Made by a program: the position numbers and the translations under genes | Part shown: one piece after another, positions 13,723 to 22,349 of the stretch | Numbering within the stretch: position 1 is the stretch's first letter | Layout of the letters: the number at the start of each line of letters is the position of its first letter | Assembly (NCBI RefSeq): GCF_006346315.1 | Contig: NZ_VDMR01000002.1 | Coordinates: 124,001-188,000 of the forward strand | DNA: 64,000 nucleotides | Direction: 5' to 3' | DNA from: Nocardioides litoris | GTDB taxonomy: Bacteria; Actinomycetota; Actinomycetes; Propionibacteriales; Nocardioidaceae | The notes under the pieces: generated by a model | What the model saw: the letters and a program-made list of their open reading frames with translations, nothing else | Told to the model about the DNA's origin: nothing | Databases searched by the model: none

Positions 13723-16245
13723 GACCAACGGCGTGTTGGTGAACTGGCAGTAGGCCGCGGTGCCGGCGGGCCCCTGGTTGGTCGGCATGGTGAAGGTCGC
13801 GACGTTGCCCGTGCCGGACGCCAGCACCGCCCCGGTGTTGAGGTTGGTGCAGGAGTAGGTGACGGCGTACCGGTTGGTGTCGATGCCGGTCTGGGTGACG
13901 GTGTAGGACACGCCGTCCAGGCCGAAGACCGGTCCGGCCGTCTCGGCCGGGAGGTCCTGCAGGCCGCTGTCGGTGCCGGTCGTGGTGCCGGTGTTGTTCT
14001 CGTCGATGCCGCCGCCGGTGATGGCCAGCGTGGCCTGGTCGCCGGGGCTGAGGGTGGAGCGGCCCTGCGGGAAGCTCGCCTGGGCCTCGATGGTGTTGGG
14101 CGAGGCGCACGAGGCGAGGTCGACCGAGCCGGTCGTCGCGGCGCCGTTGAACGTCGCGGTGTTCTCCAGGGCCCCGGTGCTCGGGTTGTAGGTGCGGATG
14201 GTCGTGAGGTTGGCCAGGAAGATCCGCCGGCTGCCCTGCGAGCCGAAGGCGATGCCGTTGGCCAGGGCCGCACCGGAGTCGGCCCCGGTGAAGGAGATGA
14301 TCGGCTTGGCGGCGATCGTCAGCGGGGTGCCGGCCGTCGTGGGCAGGGCCTGCGTGACCGCGAAGGCCGTGGCCGAGGTGTTGTCGGACCGGACGACGTA
14401 GAGGTTGCCCTGCTCGTCGAAGGCGATGTCGCCGTTGTCGCCGGTGCCCGTGAGGGTCGCGGTCGCGACCTGGCCGAGCACGGTGTTGGTGAGCGGGTTG
14501 TAGCCGTAGATGACCGCGGTGTTGTTGGTGACGCCGCCGAAGTAGTAGACGCCGGTGCGCGGGTTGACCGCACCGTGGGTCACGGTGCCGAGGGTCGTCG
14601 TGGGGATCGTGATGGAGGCGACCTGCGAGGCCGTGCCGGTGGCCCGGTCGAGTGCGTAGATGTTGCGCACGGCGCCGTCGGCCGAGGTCGGCGCCACGCC
14701 GAAGATCGTCCCGCCGTCGTCGCTGATGGCCAGGGCGTTGAGGTTGGCGTTGTCGGCCACGCCGGCCAGCGTGCCGAAGAGCGAGCCGGTCGCCGACAGG
14801 GCGCCGGTGGCCGGCGCGACCTGCCAGACGTTGCGCGGCGCCGCGCCCTGCAGGGCGTAGATGTTGTTGCAGCTGAGGTTGGTCGCGAGGACCGAGATCC
14901 GGTAGTCCTCGGTCTCGCCGGAGTCGAGGCGGCTGGTCGGGCTCGACAGGGTGGTCGTGGTCCCGTACGCCGCGCGCAGGCGCACGTAGGCCGGGCCGAC
15001 GGCGGTGCCGGCGGGGACGCTCCAGGTGAGGGTGGCGTTCGCCGCGCCGGCCACGAAGTTGGCACAGGCCCGCTCGCCCGCGTCGAAGGTGCCGTTGCGG
15101 TCGAAGTCGATCCAGCCGCAGACCGTGCCCGCCTTGCTGGCGCCCGAGATCGGCACGGTCATCGAGTAGCCGTTGGTGGCGCCGATCGCGGTGTTGGGGA
15201 TGTTGGGCGGCGCAGTGGCGAACGCGTCCTCGTCGGCGCCGTCGCCGGCGGTGCCGTTGTTGCTGGCGCCGGCCGCCACGGAGCTGTCGCTGGTCGTCGG
15301 GTTGATCGCGTTGTCGCTGTTGGAGTCGATCGCGCCGCCGAGCCGCAGGTCGCCGATGGTGTTGGCCGCGGCCGAGGTGGCCTCGTAGGACGTCGGCGCA
15401 TCGCCCTGGTCCTCGTCGGTGGAAGCGATGATGCCCCACTGCTCGGCGGTGGGGTTGGTGCCGGCGCCCGAGCCCGTCGCGAAGGACAGGTTGAACGTGA
15501 TCGAGGTGACCGTGCCGACCGTCGTCACGGTGCCGCAGCCCGCGCTGGTGCCGGTGGTGGCGCACACCGCGTTGTTCTCGGTGGTCGTCGCGGTGATGGT
15601 GTTGCCGCCGGTGATGCTCAGGTTGTTGGCGCCCGGCTGGACGGTCCCGAGGGTGAGGTTGCCGGCGCCGCCCGCGGGGTTGGTGCTCGACGCCAGGGTG
15701 AGGCGGGCGTTTCCGCGCGCCAGGTTGGTGCCCTGGGTGCCCAGGCTGGTGATGTGCAGCGACGGGTTGGTCACCGGCTGGCTGAAGTCGAGCCGCACCG
15801 TGCCGTACCCCGCGCAGATGCCGCCCTTGACCGTGCAGGAGGCCGGGATCGTGGTGTTGACGCTGAAGTTGGGCGTCGTGGCCGGCAGCTGGGGCACGAA
15901 CGTGGTCGCCCCGTCGTCACCGACGGTGCCGTCGACGTCGTTGAACGTGGTGGTGGCCCCACCGCCGTCGGTCAGCGTCAGCGACTGCACCAGGCCCGAC
16001 GGCATGGTGATCGTGCCCGACCGGCCGTTGAGCGGGGTGTTGCGCGTGGCGCCCGGCGCAGGCGCCGTGTCGGCCTGCGCGGCCGGGGGCGCCACGACGG
16101 CGACGAGCGCGGCCACGAGGGCGGCGGAGAGCACGGTGCGGAGCACGCGGTGGGGAGAACCGGTCACGGTCGGCCTTTGGTTCGAGGTGGGGAGGAGGAA
16201 GCGCTTGCGTCGGCGATCGCCGCGACGGGTGGGACGGCTGTTCAC
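1..16245 (-). CDS. Giant secreted DUF11-repeat surface protein (3' end outside window)
   Basis: One uninterrupted minus-strand frame of 5415 codons runs from a GTG at 16245 to base 1 without a stop, so the C-terminus is missing. The frame was checked by hand near 13335, 8130 and 198. An AGGAG ribosome site (16252-16256) lies six bases before the GTG; a second GTG at 16167 with AAAGG upstream would give a shorter signal peptide. Order: basic N-region ([10 protein letters not shown]), hydrophobic stretch and APPAAQA cleavage-type site; a Thr/Asn-rich beta region; a GEVED-type domain (motifs [34 protein letters not shown], roughly 15400-14880); a propeller-like region resembling DUF6923 ([19 protein letters not shown], about 14880-14200); a short Cys-containing domain; then about 40 DUF11 repeats from about 13720 to the edge. 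Known DUF11 proteins are exported and surface-associated. An adhesin or cell-surface stalk role is inference; the anchor would lie off-window. Confidence 0.93.
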   Translation of the reverse strand, partial: MNSRPTRRGDRRRKRFLLPTSNQRPTVTGSPHRVLRTVLSAALVAALVAVVAPPAAQADTAPAPGATRNTPLNGRSGTITMPSGLVQSLTLTDGGGATTTFNDVDGTVGDDGATTFVPQLPATTPNFSVNTTIPASCTVKGGICAGYGTVRLDFSQPVTNPSLHITSLGTQGTNLARGNARLTLASSTNPAGGAGNLTLGTVQPGANNLSITGGNTITATTTENNAVCATTGTSAGCGTVTTVGTVTSITFNLSFATGSGAGTNPTAEQWGIIASTDEDQGDAPTSYEATSAAANTIGDLRLGGAIDSNSDNAINPTTSDSSVAAGASNNGTAGDGADEDAFATAPPNIPNTAIGATNGYSMTVPISGASKAGTVCGWIDFDRNGTFDAGERACANFVAGAANATLTWSVPAGTAVGPAYVRLRAAYGTTTTLSSPTSRLDSGETEDYRISVLATNLSCNNIYALQGAAPRNVWQVAPATGALSATGSLFGTLAGVADNANLNALAISDDGGTIFGVAPTSADGAVRNIYALDRATGTASQVASITIPTTTLGTVTHGAVNPRTGVYYFGGVTNNTAVIYGYNPLTNTVLGQVATATLTGTGDNGDIAFDEQGNLYVVRSDNTSATAFAVTQALPTTAGTPLTIAAKPIISFTGADSGAALANGIAFGSQGSRRIFLANLTTIRTYNPSTGALENTATFNGAATTGSVDLASCASPNTIEAQASFPQGRSTLSPGDQATLAITGGGIDENNTGTTTGTDSGLQDLPAETAGPVFGLDGVSYTVTQTGIDTNRYAVTYSCTNLNTGAVLASGTGNVATFTMPTNQGPAGTAAYCQFTNTPLVPSITLTKQAGTPSGVTAGSTVPYTFVVTNNGNVALSSVSVTDAKVGTVTCPTGSLAPGASRTCTATYTLTQADVNAGQVLNNASAAGVSSIAGLPNPTASASNTLNLTRNPAISIVKNATPNPGADTRLNAGDTVTYSFVVTNTGNVTLTNVGVVDPKVGTVTCPAGAASLAPGASVTCTAAPYGVTQADVNAGTINNTATTTGTGPAGGTVSATASRSVPASTLKSIALDKTNAAPVDQNGNGRIDAGDRITFSFLVTNTGDLTLTNVGVTDTKVSGTSCPVTTLNPGQSTTCTAAPYVITQADVDSGAVNNTATTTGTPANGTAAVTASDTNSVATSQAATVGLVKTAGTPVDRNTNGRVDAGDTIAYSFVVTNTGPLTLTGVAVTDAKVGTVTCPSTTLAPGASVTCTATYTITQADVNAGTVVNSANAAGTTPNGTRVSSPAATTSTTTSTVRSVSLVKSVASTTDVNANGRLDTGDRIAYSFLVTNTGAQTLTGVAVTDSKVAGTPSCPVTTLQPGGTTTCTATYTVTQADVDAGAVNNTATATGTPPTGAAVASAPSSTSTATSTLSTLTLAKTAGSPADSNNNGRVDAGDVITYSFLVTNTGSQTLTAIAISDPKAGAVTCPTAPLAPGSSVTCTKTYTITQADVDAGTIVNTATASGRNPAGTTVTSAPSSTTTTPSGQAAIALVKTAGTPVDVNGNSRVDAGDTITYSFRITNNGAVTLNPVAVNDAKVGAVTCPTTSLAPGASVTCTKAYTITQADVDAGAVDNSATATGTRPGGATATSAPSTTSTPTSVVRSLEVDKVASTPTDVNNNQRVDAGDTITYSFLVTNTGAQTLTGLVINDARLAPVTCPTTTVAPGATVTCTKSYTITQADVNAGAVNNTATATGTPPTGAAITSAPDTTSTPTNATATLVLDKQAATPVDSNNNQRVDAGDTIAYSFVITNSGAVTLTNVAVNDAKVGAVTCPATTLAPGATVTCTKTYTVTQADVNAGTVTNTATATATNPGGATVTSAPDTTATAATVVRSILLDKQAAAPVDTNGNGRVDAGDSITYSFVVTNTGTVTLSAVGITDNKVGAVSCPAGAASLAPGATITCTRTYTITQADVNAGAVNNSATAQGTPPGAGAITSAPDTTSTPTATATTLSLVKTAGTPTDVNGNGRVDAGDRIAYSFVVTNTGAQTLTAIAVNDAKVGTVTCPAGAASLNPGASVTCTATYTITQADVNAGTVNNTATARGTTPAGATVTSPASSTQTATSVLRSITLDKQAATPVDANGNGRVDAGDTIAYSFVVTNSGAQTLTTVGITDAKVGAVTCPAGAATLQPGTSVTCTASYAITQADVNAGAVNNSATAQGTPPTGGPISSAPDTTSTPTAATRTLSLTKTAAAPVDANGNGRTDAGDTITYSFLVTNTGAQTLTGVGVTDPKVGTVTCPTGAASLAPGASVTCTATYAITQADVNAGTVNNTATAQGTAPGGAAVTSNQSSTQTTTSTLRSLTVDKTAGTPADTNSNGRVDAGDTIAYTFVVANTGAQTLTAVGVTDAKVGAVTCPAGAATLQPGTSVTCSASYTITQADVDNGAVNNSATAQGTPPTGGPISSGADTTSTPTSTLATLTLSKTAAPPVDVNNDQQIGVGDTVAYSFLVRNTGSLTLSGVTVNDPKVGAVGCPATTLAPGATTTCTATYAITQADVDAGAVTNTATVSGTRPGGGTVTSAPDSTTTPTSAGTGLLLDKSVTAISDPDGVVEAGDTITYTFTVSNTGGQTLSGLVVTDPKIGPLTCAPTTLAPNATATCTKAYTVTQADVDSGTVANTARAAATAPGGVTVQSNIDTTATPASTLAALFIDKTAGTPTDPDGNGVDAGDQITYSFFVENRGAVTLSLVGISDPKVGAVTCQQTTLAPGASTTCAVTYTITQADVDGGSVGNTATGRATTPSGTVITSPPDSTSTATATTRTIALLKQAGAPVDANGNGRTDAGDTIAYTFRVTNTGVVTLTNVGVDDAKTGPVSCPATTLAPGAAITCTATYTITQADVDSGTVANTATSRGTAPGGQVATSAPSTTTTPIAGTSGLTIDKQAGTPVDVNANGRVDAGDTVAYRFVVTNTGSQTVSGVAVADAKTGPVACPVTTLAAGATTTCTATYVISQGDVNAGSVLNSATASGTLPGAGGTVTAPADTTSTPTSTARGISLDKQAGPVADTNGSGRTDAGDTISYTFVVTNTGAQTLTAVGITDPKITGVTCPATTLQPGQSTSCTASYVITQADANAGAVNNTATAQGTPPGAGQAPISSAPDSTSTPTVVDTRLSLVKGAAAPVDVNTNGRVDAGDTIAYTFDVTNNGTQTVTGVTINDVKIGAVSCPGGPLEPRQTVRCTATYTITQADVNAGGVTNTATASATPPTGGTTTSPSDTVVTPTTRVATLTVDKQAATPVDVNGNGRRDAGDTIAYSFVVQNTGSVTLTGLRINDAKIVGVACPATTLAPNQVTTCTATYTVTQADVDAGTVNNTASATGTPPTGAAVTSPSDSTSTPLTVTPQLALDKTAGAPVDVDTDGRIDEGDTVPFSFAVTNTGSVTVTGLVINDPEVGATTCPTTTVAPGQTVTCTASYTITQADADAGEVVNTATATATSGGPGGGTVTSPSDTVRVPTTVQRSIALDKTAETPVDVNRNGNVDAGDTIRYSFLVTNTGTTTLTGVTVNDPKVGPITCTPATVLPEDSVTCVVVYTITQADVDAGSVVNTATATGTPPGGAAAVTSTPDSTTTPTSTANALTLVKRAAAPQDVDGDGRVEAGETIAYTFEVTNRGSQTLTGVAVNDARVAAVSCPATTLAPGQGTTCTATYTLTQADVNAGTVINTATAVGTPPFGPQVSSAPSSTTSTIAPQPSLSVDKQAGQVLDTNTDGRVDAGDTIGYTFAVTNTGNVTLTRVAVTDPKAGTVACPTTTLAPGQSITCRATYTITQADTDAGAVNNTATAAGTPPTGPAVTSPSDSTSTPTTRTSELTIDKVAGTVVNANNNGRVDAGDRIPYTFAVTNTGSVTLTGVTVVDPKVGTVACPSTTLAPGESVTCTATYTITQADVDAGAVVNTATATGTPPTGPAVTSLADGTSTPTSTVRRLGFDKTAGTPVDVNANGRLDAGDRIPFSFRVDNQGAQTLTGIAVTDAKVGAVTCPTTTLAPGAFVVCTATYTVTQADVDGGAVVNTASASATGPGQQLVTSPADTTSTPTSVVATLVLDKVAGAVVDANASGRTDAGDTITYTFTVTNTGAVTLNGITVDDPKVGAVTCQATTLAPQGTTTCQRTYVVTQADVNAGSVVNTATATGEPPTGPAVTSEPDQTSTPLVAQPTITLDKQVGTVTDVDRDGRIEAGDTIAYAFVVTNTGAVTVDGVAVDDPKVGTVTCPVTTLAPSASTRCTATYTITQADVDGGSVDNTATATGTAANGDGVESTPDSTSTPTSVAASLTLDKQAAAPIDVNGNGRTDVGDTIAYSFVVTNTGAVTLTGVAVDDPTVGTVACPATTLAPGASVTCTATYVVVQGDLDTGAVVNTATASGTSPAGAAVTSPADSTSTTTTPVASLTIDKTAAAPTDGDGDGRVEAGDTIAYSFLITNTGNVPLGDVAVNDLLLVAAADCGTTDALAPGATRTCTATYTVTQADIDAGSVNNTATATATPPAGGSVSSPADGTSTTLVGAPAIDLDETADAPFDANGNGTIDAGDTIDYSFVVTNTGSVTLTGVTVTDGLDDTTVVCPGTILAPGASFTCTATHTITQGDIDAGQVVNPSSVTGNPPTGAPVTDADTETTPLTATPSIDLDEQADAPFDFNGNGRIDAGDTIDYSFVVTNTGGVTLTGVTVTDGLGDTAIVCPGTTLAPGASFTCTATHTITQAEVDAGQVVNPSSVTGNPPTGAPVTDSDTETTPINATPSIDLDETAAAPVDANGNGRIDAGDTIAYTFEVTNTGGTTLTGVTVTDTLAGTTVVCPTTVLAPGASTTCTATYTLTQADIDAGQVFNGSTVVGTPPTGPNVTDTDSETTPLVATPSITLDETAAAPVDANGNGRIDAGDRIDYSFLVTNTGGVTLSTVTVTDGLAGTTVVCPTATLLPGATTTCTASYTITQADIDAGQVTNPSAVVGTAPNGTQVRDTDTVTTPLAPSASITLDETAAAPVDANGNGRIDAGDRIDYSFLVTNTGTVTLTGVTVTDGLADTTVVCPGTVLAPGASFTCTASHTITQAEADAGQVFNPSTATGTPPTGPAVSANDAVTTPIAGTPAITLDETAAAPVDANGNGRIDAGDRIDYSFLVTNAGGVTLSTVTVTDGLPGTTVVCPVATLLPGASTTCTTSYTITQADIDAGQVVNPSTVVGTAPGGATVTASDSETTPLGATPAIDLDETASTPVDANGNGRIDAGDRIDYSFLVTNTGGVTLTGVTVTDGLPGTVVSCPTTVLAPGQATTCTASYTVTQADIDRGFVTNPSSVTGNPPTGAPVTDSDTETTPLAAAPSVDLVVTNGPVTDANGSGTLNAGDTITFTYEITNTGSTTLTNVGATDGLPGGVVCTPTTVLPGGTATCTVVYTLTQ

Positions 16246-16695
16246 GTGGTGCTCCTGCGTCGCGGGATCGGGGAAGAGATACCAGCGCGAGCGCCGGCGG
16301 TGAACGGTGTTGAGGAGACCTGCGGGATGTCGCACGTTTTCCTCACGCCAGGACCGGGGAGAACACCCGGGTCCGTGGGAATGACAGCTCGCCCGGCGAC
16401 CGGCACGGTCGACAGCGGGAGGCACAGCACGGCGGGAGCCGTCATCACAGGCGGGAGCTCTTTCTCAGGATGTGTGACACGCGGGGCTGATGGTGCACGA
16501 GTGGTGACCGCCGCACGATGCCCCCAGGGTTCGGAGTCGTCACCCGATCGGGCCGGCTGACCTGCGACGACGCCCCATGACGCCGTTCGCGCGGCGTCCG
16601 TACCCACGCCGTCGGGGGTTAGACAGCAGGTAAAGAAATTCCTGAGTGATTGCTGAGCGGTCTGGACCGCTTGCCCGGCGAGAGACTATGGAGAC
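16246..16695. other. Intergenic region between the giant gene and msrA
   Basis: This 450-bp stretch separates two divergent genes and must carry both promoters. No convincing -10/-35 pair was found. The only ordered element near msrA is the perfect inverted repeat GCGGTC-TG-GACCGC at 16657-16670, preceded by an unusually AT-rich patch (16631-16656). No RNA gene or coding frame with sensible composition was recognised. Confidence 0.5.
16657..16670. promoter_or_regulatory. 14-bp inverted repeat upstream of msrA
   Basis: GCGGTC-TG-GACCGC is a perfect palindrome 25 bp before the msrA start codon. Its size and place suit an operator, but no matching regulator is identified and a chance palindrome is possible in such GC-rich DNA. 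Confidence 0.3.
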
Positions 16696-17346
<651 letters not shown>

Positions 17347-17354
17347 CCTGCTCC

Positions 17355-17402
17355 GTCTCCGTGGGAGACGGGACGGGTCGCTGCTCGGTCTCCAGCAGAG
17401 AC
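17355..17402. promoter_or_regulatory. Pair of GTCTCC-N3-GGAGAC-type palindromes before the AarF-like gene
   Basis: A perfect 15-mer GTCTCC-GTG-GGAGAC lies at 17355-17369 and an imperfect one, GTCTCC-AGC-AGAGAC, at 17388-17402. Their centres are 33 bp apart, about three helical turns. The same 15-mer pair recurs at 18793-18839. They could be operators for the nearby HxlR regulator; the first could also act as the msrA terminator hairpin since it begins 8 bp after the stop codon. Confidence 0.45.
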
Positions 17403-17452
17403 GCACCCGTCGGGTGAGTGGCAGGCGGCAGCGGTCTTGAGAGGATGAGCAC

Positions 17453-18784
17453 ATGCCGGACCTCCCCCGCAAGGCCGCCGCTCGGACCGCACGGTTGGCC
17501 GCGCTCCCCCTCGGCTACGCCGGGCGCAAGACCATGGGCCTCGGGCGGCGGATCGGTGGTGCGCCCGCCGACGCGGTGATGACCGAGATCCAGCAGCGCA
17601 CGGCCGAGCAGCTCTTCCGCACCCTGGGCGAGCTCAAGGGCGGGGCGATGAAGTTCGGCCAGGCGCTGTCGGTGCTGGAGTCGGCTCTGCCCGAGGAGGT
17701 CGCCGGCCCCTACCGCGAGCAGCTGACCAAGCTGCAGGACGCGGCGCCCCCGATGCCCACCTCCACCGTGCGGCAGGTGCTCGCGGCCGAGCTCGGCGCC
17801 GACTGGAAGGAGCGCCTGGTCTGGCTCGACGGCGGACCGACCGCCTCGGCCTCCATCGGCCAGGTGCACAAGGGGCGCTGGCACGACGGGCGCGACGTGG
17901 CCGTCAAGGTGCAGTACCCCGGCGCCGGCGACGCCCTGCTCGCCGACCTGCGCCAGCTGGCGCGGCTGGGCCGCACCATCGGGCCACTGTTCCCGGGCAT
18001 CGACGTCAAGCCCCTGGTCGACGAGATGCTCGCCCGGGCCAAGGACGAGCTCGACTACGCCCTGGAGGCCGAGGCCCAGCGCGCCTTCGCCCGGGCCTAC
18101 GCCGACGACCCCGAGGTGGTCGTGCCCGACGTGGTCGAGGTGGGACCCACGGTCCTCGTCACTGAGTGGCTCGACTCCGAGTCCTCGCTCGCCGCGGTCA
18201 TCGCCGACGGGACGCCCGAGGACCGCGACCACTACGGCGAGCTCTTCGTCCGGTTCCTCTTCTCCGGACCGGACAAGACCGGGATGCTGCACGCCGACCC
18301 CCACCCCGGCAACTTCCGCGTCGTCCGGGACGCCGACGGCGGACCGGGGCGGCTCGGCGTGCTCGACTACGGCGCCGTGGCCCGGCTCCCCGACGGGCAG
18401 CTGCCGGCCGCCATGGGCCGGTTGATGCGCGCGTGCGCCTCCGGCGACGCCGACCAGGTGCTCGCGGGCCTGCGGGCGGAGGGCTTCGTCAAGGACAAGA
18501 TCTCCCTCGACCCGCGGCTGCTGACGGACTACCTGGCGCCGTTCGTCGAGCCCGCCCAGGTCGAGCGGTTCCGGTTCACGCGTGAGTGGATGCGCGGGCA
18601 GTTCCAGCGCATCAACAACCCGCGTGAGGAGGCCTACACGATCGCGGTCAAGCTCAACCTGCCGCCGTCGTACATGCTCATCCACCGCACCTGGATCGGC
18701 GGGATCGGCATGCTGAGCCAGCTCGAGGCCGAGGCCCCGTTCCGGGCGATCCTCGAGCAGTACCTCCCAGGATTCGCCGACTGA
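17453..18784 (+). CDS. AarF/ABC1/UbiB-family atypical kinase-like protein
   Basis: The 443-residue product belongs to the ABC1/ADCK/UbiB family. It shows the family KxGQ motif (K67-F-G-Q70), the alanine-rich loop ASASIGQVHKG (131-141) that replaces the glycine-rich loop of ordinary kinases, the VAVKVQ lysine (K152), the catalytic-loop HADPHPGNF (about 280) and the metal-binding LDYG (about 304). Family members are ATPases/kinases linked to quinone or lipid metabolism; the substrate here is unknown. No membrane segment is evident. The start at 17453 has GAGAGGA upstream. It lies between msrA and the HxlR regulator gene, all on the plus strand, with palindromic sites in both gaps. Confidence 0.9.
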   Translation: MPDLPRKAAARTARLAALPLGYAGRKTMGLGRRIGGAPADAVMTEIQQRTAEQLFRTLGELKGGAMKFGQALSVLESALPEEVAGPYREQLTKLQDAAPPMPTSTVRQVLAAELGADWKERLVWLDGGPTASASIGQVHKGRWHDGRDVAVKVQYPGAGDALLADLRQLARLGRTIGPLFPGIDVKPLVDEMLARAKDELDYALEAEAQRAFARAYADDPEVVVPDVVEVGPTVLVTEWLDSESSLAAVIADGTPEDRDHYGELFVRFLFSGPDKTGMLHADPHPGNFRVVRDADGGPGRLGVLDYGAVARLPDGQLPAAMGRLMRACASGDADQVLAGLRAEGFVKDKISLDPRLLTDYLAPFVEPAQVERFRFTREWMRGQFQRINNPREEAYTIAVKLNLPPSYMLIHRTWIGGIGMLSQLEAEAPFRAILEQYLPGFAD

Positions 18785-18792
18785 CCTGCTGG

Positions 18793-18839
18793 GTCGCTCT
18801 GGGAGACCCGGTGTCGCGCCGTCAGTCTCCAGAGGAGAC
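18793..18839. promoter_or_regulatory. Second pair of GTCTCC-N3-GGAGAC-type palindromes, before the HxlR-type gene
   Basis: A degenerate site GTCGCT-CTG-GGAGAC (18793-18807) and a perfect site GTCTCC-AGA-GGAGAC (18825-18839) have centres 32 bp apart and end 17 bp before the HxlR-type start codon. The arms match the sites at 17355-17402. This arrangement fits autoregulation by the downstream gene. Being downstream of the AarF-like stop codon, a terminator role is the alternative. Confidence 0.45.
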
Positions 18840-18856
18840 GCGGTACGGTCCGGCGC

Positions 18857-19642
18857 ATGGACACGACCTGCGGGACCGAGGCCGCCACCGCGGTGGTGGG
18901 TGATCCCTGGTCACCCCTGCTGTTGCGCGACGTGGCCCGCGGACGCCGCCGCTTCGAGGCGCTGCTGGGTTGCGGGATCTCTCGCAAGGTCCTCACCGCC
19001 CGGCTCGGGTCCCTCGTGGGCGCGGGCGTGCTCGAGCGTCGGCAGTACCAGGAGTCGCCGGCGCGGTTCGAGTACCACCTCACGGCAGCCGGCCTCGCCC
19101 TGCTGCCCGTGCTGGCCGCGCTGCAGGAGTGGGGCGACACCTGGCGCCTCGGCCCGGGGGCCGGCGCGCGCCGCGCCGAGGAGCTGGTGGGGGCCACGGT
19201 GCCTCCGCTCGACCCCGACCCCCTCGCGCCGCCAGCCGTGGGCGGCCCGACCCGGTGGACCGTCGTGGTGGCCGCCCCCGGACCGGCGATCCTGGCCGCC
19301 GTGGTGCGGTCCTACGACGACCGCGCGGCCGAGCTCGCCGCCCTGGGCGCCCGCCTGGTCGGCGTGGCGACGGTCGACCCCGACGACCTCGACGACCTGG
19401 CCCGCAGCCACCGCACCCGCTCACCGCTCGTCTCCGACGCCGAGCTGCGCCTGGCCACCGCGCTGCGCCTGCCGCTGCAGCGCGACGGGGCGACCCTGCT
19501 GCTGCAACCGGTGGCGCTGGTGGTCGACGCCGACCGCGTGGTGCGGGCGGCCGGCCCGGTGGGCGACGGCCTGGCGCTCCTGGAAGCCCTAGCCGAGGGG
19601 CAGGTGCATGACGTGGAGGCCGACCCGTCCGTGGCGACGTGA
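18857..19642 (+). CDS. HxlR-type winged-helix regulator fused to a peroxiredoxin-like domain
   Basis: Residues 1 to about 100 form an HxlR winged helix (GDPWSPLLLRD, RRFEALLGCGISRKVLTARL, GVLERRQY, YHLTAAG). Residues about 130-245 resemble an AhpC/TSA redoxin core: a beta strand, then LGARLVGVATVDPDDL, SPLVSDAELRLATALRL and VALVVDADRVVRAAGPV. The redoxin part contains no cysteine, so it cannot be an active peroxidase. The only cysteines are Cys5 and Cys39, both in the DNA-binding half; HxlR regulators such as YodB sense thiol stress through an N-terminal cysteine. The product is 261 residues. The start is uncertain because no close ribosome site is visible, and Cys5 depends on it. The 3' end overlaps the convergent GNAT gene by 54 bp. 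Confidence 0.82.
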   Translation: MDTTCGTEAATAVVGDPWSPLLLRDVARGRRRFEALLGCGISRKVLTARLGSLVGAGVLERRQYQESPARFEYHLTAAGLALLPVLAALQEWGDTWRLGPGAGARRAEELVGATVPPLDPDPLAPPAVGGPTRWTVVVAAPGPAILAAVVRSYDDRAAELAALGARLVGVATVDPDDLDDLARSHRTRSPLVSDAELRLATALRLPLQRDGATLLLQPVALVVDADRVVRAAGPVGDGLALLEALAEGQVHDVEADPSVAT

Positions 19643-20089
19643 CTCGAACGCCTCCGGCACGGTGCCCACGACCCGGAACCCGAGCGAGGTCCACAGCGCC
19701 ACGGCGGCCGCGTTGGTCTCGACCACCGCATTGAACTGGATCGCGGCGTACCCCTGGGCGCGGTGCCAGGCGACCACGTGCTCGCCCAGCGCCCGGCCGA
19801 CCCCGCGCCCCCGCGCGTGCGGCGCCACCATGAACGAGCCCGTGCCGACGTGGCCGCCCCGCCCCGGCCGGTTGGGTCCCATGGTCGCGGTCCCCAGGAC
19901 CTCCCCGCCCTCGTCGTGGAGCACGACCGTCAGGCCGGGAGGGTTCGTCGTCCACAGGGCCCGGGCCTCCTCGCTGGTGCTGCCGAGGGGGTAGGCGTAG
20001 GTCTCACCGGCCTCGACCGTCTCGCGCCACCAGGGCCAGACCTGCGGCCAGTCGTCCTCGGTCAGGGGACGCACGGTCCACGCGCTCAC
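19589..20089 (-). CDS. GNAT-family N-acetyltransferase
   Basis: A 166-residue Gcn5-related acetyltransferase. It shows VRPLTEDDW at the N-terminus, the acetyl-CoA-binding loop block FMVAPHARGRGVGRALGEHV (the R/Q-x-x-G-x-G/A signature), and the C-terminal NAVVETNAAAVALWTSLGFRVVGTVPEAF typical of phosphinothricin- or small-amine-type acetyltransferases. The acceptor cannot be told from sequence. The GTG start at 20089 was chosen because it overlaps the stop of the upstream DinB gene by four bases (GTGA), indicating translational coupling. The end overlaps the convergent HxlR-fusion gene. Confidence 0.9.
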   Translation of the reverse strand: MSAWTVRPLTEDDWPQVWPWWRETVEAGETYAYPLGSTSEEARALWTTNPPGLTVVLHDEGGEVLGTATMGPNRPGRGGHVGTGSFMVAPHARGRGVGRALGEHVVAWHRAQGYAAIQFNAVVETNAAAVALWTSLGFRVVGTVPEAFESRRHGRVGLHVMHLPLG

Positions 20090-20610
20090 GTGCCGGTGCT
20101 CCCGTCGACCGCCTCCCGGATCAGGTCGGCGTGACCGTTGTGGCGGGCGTACTCCTCGATCAGGTGCAGCAGGACCCAGCGCAGGGTCGGCGCCTCCCCA
20201 CGCCGGGTGCGAGCGGCCCGGGTGTCGAGACCGCCTCCGGTGAGCGCTTGGTCGAGATCGGCATCGGAGGCGGCGACGACGTCGTCGAAGAAGCCGTGCA
20301 GGTGTTCGGGCTCGTGGTCGACGGCCGTGTCGAGCTCCCAGTCGGGCGTCGCGTCCCAGTCGACCGCGTCGAACGGCGACCTGGACTCCCGCCCGTGCAG
20401 CACCACCGAGAACCACCAGTCCTCGACGTAGGTGAGGTGGTGGACGAGGCCGGCGAGGGTCGACGTGGACGGCGGGTGGGTGGTGGTCATCTGGTCGCGG
20501 GTGAGGCCCCGGGTCTTGCGGCGGAAGGTGCTCCGCTGGTGGTCGAGCCAGGCCCGCAGCATCGTCACCTCGTCAGCGGCGTACGGCGGCTCCGCCTGCT
20601 CCGGACTCAC
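20086..20610 (-). CDS. DinB-family (DUF664-type) putative metal-dependent enzyme
   Basis: A 174-residue four-helix-bundle protein of the DinB/YfiT-like group. The recognisable blocks are LRAWLDHQRSTFRRKTRGL, STLAGLVHHLTYVEDWWF and the C-terminal LLHLIEEYARHNGHADLIRE, whose histidines (in LVHH and HNGH) are the expected metal ligands. Actinobacterial members include mycothiol- or bacillithiol-dependent transferases, but many are uncharacterised, so the reaction is left open. It overlaps the upstream PPOX gene and the downstream GNAT gene by four bases each, forming a compact three-gene operon. Confidence 0.88.
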   Translation of the reverse strand: MSPEQAEPPYAADEVTMLRAWLDHQRSTFRRKTRGLTRDQMTTTHPPSTSTLAGLVHHLTYVEDWWFSVVLHGRESRSPFDAVDWDATPDWELDTAVDHEPEHLHGFFDDVVAASDADLDQALTGGGLDTRAARTRRGEAPTLRWVLLHLIEEYARHNGHADLIREAVDGSTGT

Positions 20611-20936
20611 CCGGCGGGCTTGTGGAGCACGGCTCCGGTCGGGGTGACGACGACGTCGTCGCCGTCGGTCTCGGCGGTGCCGTCGACGAGGAGCGAGAAC
20701 CCGGGGTGCGCCGCGCGCGCCGACGGGTCGGGCGGCCAGAGCAGGGTGACGACCGGGTTGGCCGCCACGTTGGCCACGCTCCCCCGCCCCGGCGCGGCCG
20801 CCCGCAGCACCCCGCCGGCCAGGTCGGGCCGGACGCTCACGACCTTGACCCGGCCCTCGCGGCTCGTGAGCAGGTAGGCGGCGCCGAAGTCGGCGAGGGT
20901 CTCGGCGAGCCGGTCGACGTCGACGGGGATGCTCAT
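20607..20936 (-). CDS. Pyridoxamine 5'-phosphate oxidase-like (split-barrel flavin/F420-fold) protein
   Basis: A short 109-residue protein with the FMN-binding split-barrel pattern: AETLADFGAAYLLTSREGRVKVVSV, then SVANVAANPVVTLLWPP and FSLLVDGTAE. Family members bind FMN, F420, heme or biliverdin; the cofactor cannot be assigned. It is first in the PPOX-DinB-GNAT operon, its TGA overlapping the DinB ATG. The ATG at 20936 sits directly downstream of a strong hairpin that separates it from the ThuA gene. Confidence 0.82.
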   Translation of the reverse strand: MSIPVDVDRLAETLADFGAAYLLTSREGRVKVVSVRPDLAGGVLRAAAPGRGSVANVAANPVVTLLWPPDPSARAAHPGFSLLVDGTAETDGDDVVVTPTGAVLHKPAG

Positions 20937-20960
20937 GGCGCCACGGTAGTCCCGAGCGCG

Positions 20961-20992
20961 CGGCAGCCCCCGTCGTGCGACGAGGGCTGCCG
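20961..20992 (-). terminator. Strong hairpin downstream of the ThuA-like gene
   Basis: CGGCAGCCC (20961-20969) pairs with GGGCTGCCG (20984-20992), with an inner CGTCG/CGACG stem around a two-base loop and one mismatch. It lies between the ThuA-like stop codon and the PPOX start, so it should terminate the former. Confidence 0.65.
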
Positions 20993-21018
20993 GGGGGGCG
21001 ACGCGGCGGGCGGTCAGG

Positions 21019-22185
21019 TCACCAGCCGACGAGGCCGGACTGCCACTCCTCGAGGTCGGCGAGCTTGTCGACCAGCACCGGGTCCTTCACGCCGTGGGCC
21101 TTGCCCTTGGCCTTCTTCAGGATGTGCGCGGCCTCGGCGTGGTCACCGGCGGCGGCCGCGGCCTCTGCCTGCTCGAGGTAGCGGGCGAGGTCGGCGGCGT
21201 GCTTCGGGCCGTTGCCGTGGCCGTTGCCGTTGCCCGGGCCCTGGACGCCCGCGACGATGCCCTCGACCTCGGGGAAGGTGACGCAGTCGCCGCCGCCCTC
21301 GACGCGACCGGCGGTCCACTCGATGCCGCCGAGCAGGTGGGCCAGGAACACCGGGTCGCTGTAGGAGGAGTCGACGTGGCCGGCGCCCTCGTACCAGGAG
21401 CGGCCGCCCTCGAAGTTGTGGCACCAGGCGATCGGGTGGTCGGCGCCCATCGCGCCGCGACCGGGGTTGTAGGTCGACTCGTCGAGGGTCAGCAGGACGT
21501 GGACGTCCTTGCGCGGGTTGGACGTGAAGTTGTACCACTCGTCGAAGCGCGACCACTGCTTCGGCAGCATCGTCGTCGACGGGTGGTTCGGGCTCTCCAC
21601 CACCATGGTGGCCTGCTGCTGGGCCGGGTGGCTCGCGAAGCGGGCCGAGCCGCCGGTCAGCCGGCTGAACCACGGGACGGCGTGCATCTCGTCGGTCGCG
21701 GCGTGCAGTCCGACGAAGCCGCCGCCACCGCGGATGTAGCCCTGGAGCGCAGCCAGCTCGGTGTCGTCGAGCGTGCGCGGCTTGGCCGGGTCCTGGTTGT
21801 TGGTGCCGTCGACGGGCGAGGCGAACAGGACGGTGGCGTACTGCGACAGGGCCGCGGCGCTGGTGAACGGGGTCGAGGCCATGGTGAGCGTCGGCTGGCC
21901 GGCCGAGGCGCCGGTGGGCGGGTCCCAGACGTCCACGGTGAACCCGTTCTCCTGCCCGAGCTTGATGACGGCGTTGGTCGTCTCGTCGATGTGGGAGTGC
22001 CGGAAGCCGAGCGTCTTGCCGACCACGAGCACCTTGTACGGCGAGGCCGCGGGGGCGCTCGCGCCCGGCCGGTCGGCGTGCGGGGCGGCGTCGGCGGGGG
22101 TGAGCGAGGCGGCGGTGAGGGCCAGGGCGGCGGCGCCGAGGGCCGCGGCGCCGAGGCGGCGGCGTCGGCTCTGGGGGCGGGTCAT
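21019..22185 (-). CDS. Secreted ThuA-domain protein (glutamine-amidotransferase-like fold)
   Basis: The product is 388 residues. It begins with an Arg-rich signal peptide (RPQSRRRRLGAAALGAAALA, Sec or Tat-like) and continues with a ThuA domain: KVLVVGKTLGFRHSHI, TELAALQGYIRGGGGFVGLH, DEMHAVPWFSRLTGG, DEWYNF and HPIAWCHNFEGGRSWYEGAGH. ThuA domains occur in proteins tied to trehalose or other sugar use, but the activity of the secreted forms is not settled. A Gly/Asn/His-rich linker (about residue 315) leads to a charged helical tail. The ATG at 22185 is preferred over an upstream GTG because AAGGAG stands just before it. It is divergent from a ROK regulator over a palindrome, implying sugar-responsive control. 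Confidence 0.88.
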   Translation of the reverse strand: MTRPQSRRRRLGAAALGAAALALTAASLTPADAAPHADRPGASAPAASPYKVLVVGKTLGFRHSHIDETTNAVIKLGQENGFTVDVWDPPTGASAGQPTLTMASTPFTSAAALSQYATVLFASPVDGTNNQDPAKPRTLDDTELAALQGYIRGGGGFVGLHAATDEMHAVPWFSRLTGGSARFASHPAQQQATMVVESPNHPSTTMLPKQWSRFDEWYNFTSNPRKDVHVLLTLDESTYNPGRGAMGADHPIAWCHNFEGGRSWYEGAGHVDSSYSDPVFLAHLLGGIEWTAGRVEGGGDCVTFPEVEGIVAGVQGPGNGNGHGNGPKHAADLARYLEQAEAAAAAGDHAEAAHILKKAKGKAHGVKDPVLVDKLADLEEWQSGLVGW

Positions 22186-22215
22186 GGGGAGCTCCTTCTG
22201 CACGTCGGGGAGGGC

Positions 22216-22242
22216 AGATTTGTCGTCAAGTCCTACAAATCT
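22216..22242. promoter_or_regulatory. 27-bp palindromic operator between ThuA-like and ROK genes
   Basis: AGATTTGT (22216-22223) and ACAAATCT (22235-22242) are perfect inverted repeats separated by 11 bp. It is strikingly AT-rich for this genome and lies 31 bp upstream of the ThuA-like start. It is the best candidate binding site for the divergent ROK repressor. Confidence 0.72.
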
Positions 22243-22349
22243 CTGCTTCCGGGACGCTAGTGATCCACGTCACTGCGCGTCAACGGGCTCGGGACACTCT
22301 TCTGCCGCGCCGCGGGCGCAACGGCGCTCCCGTCTGCGACCATCGGGCC

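Noticed and set aside
8117..15565. Long minus-strand frames at 8117-11842 and 12281-15565
   Set aside because: They are shifted frames of the giant gene, His/Arg/Pro-rich and without any domain; the correct frame is continuous from 16245 to base 1.
14575..16560. Plus-strand frame over the start of the giant gene
   Set aside because: Overlaps the signal peptide and GEVED region in antisense and has shadow-type composition.
22260..22349. N-terminal extension of the ROK regulator from GTG 22260
   Set aside because: No ribosome site, atypical Arg-rich sequence and a length beyond the family; GTG 22350 fits better.
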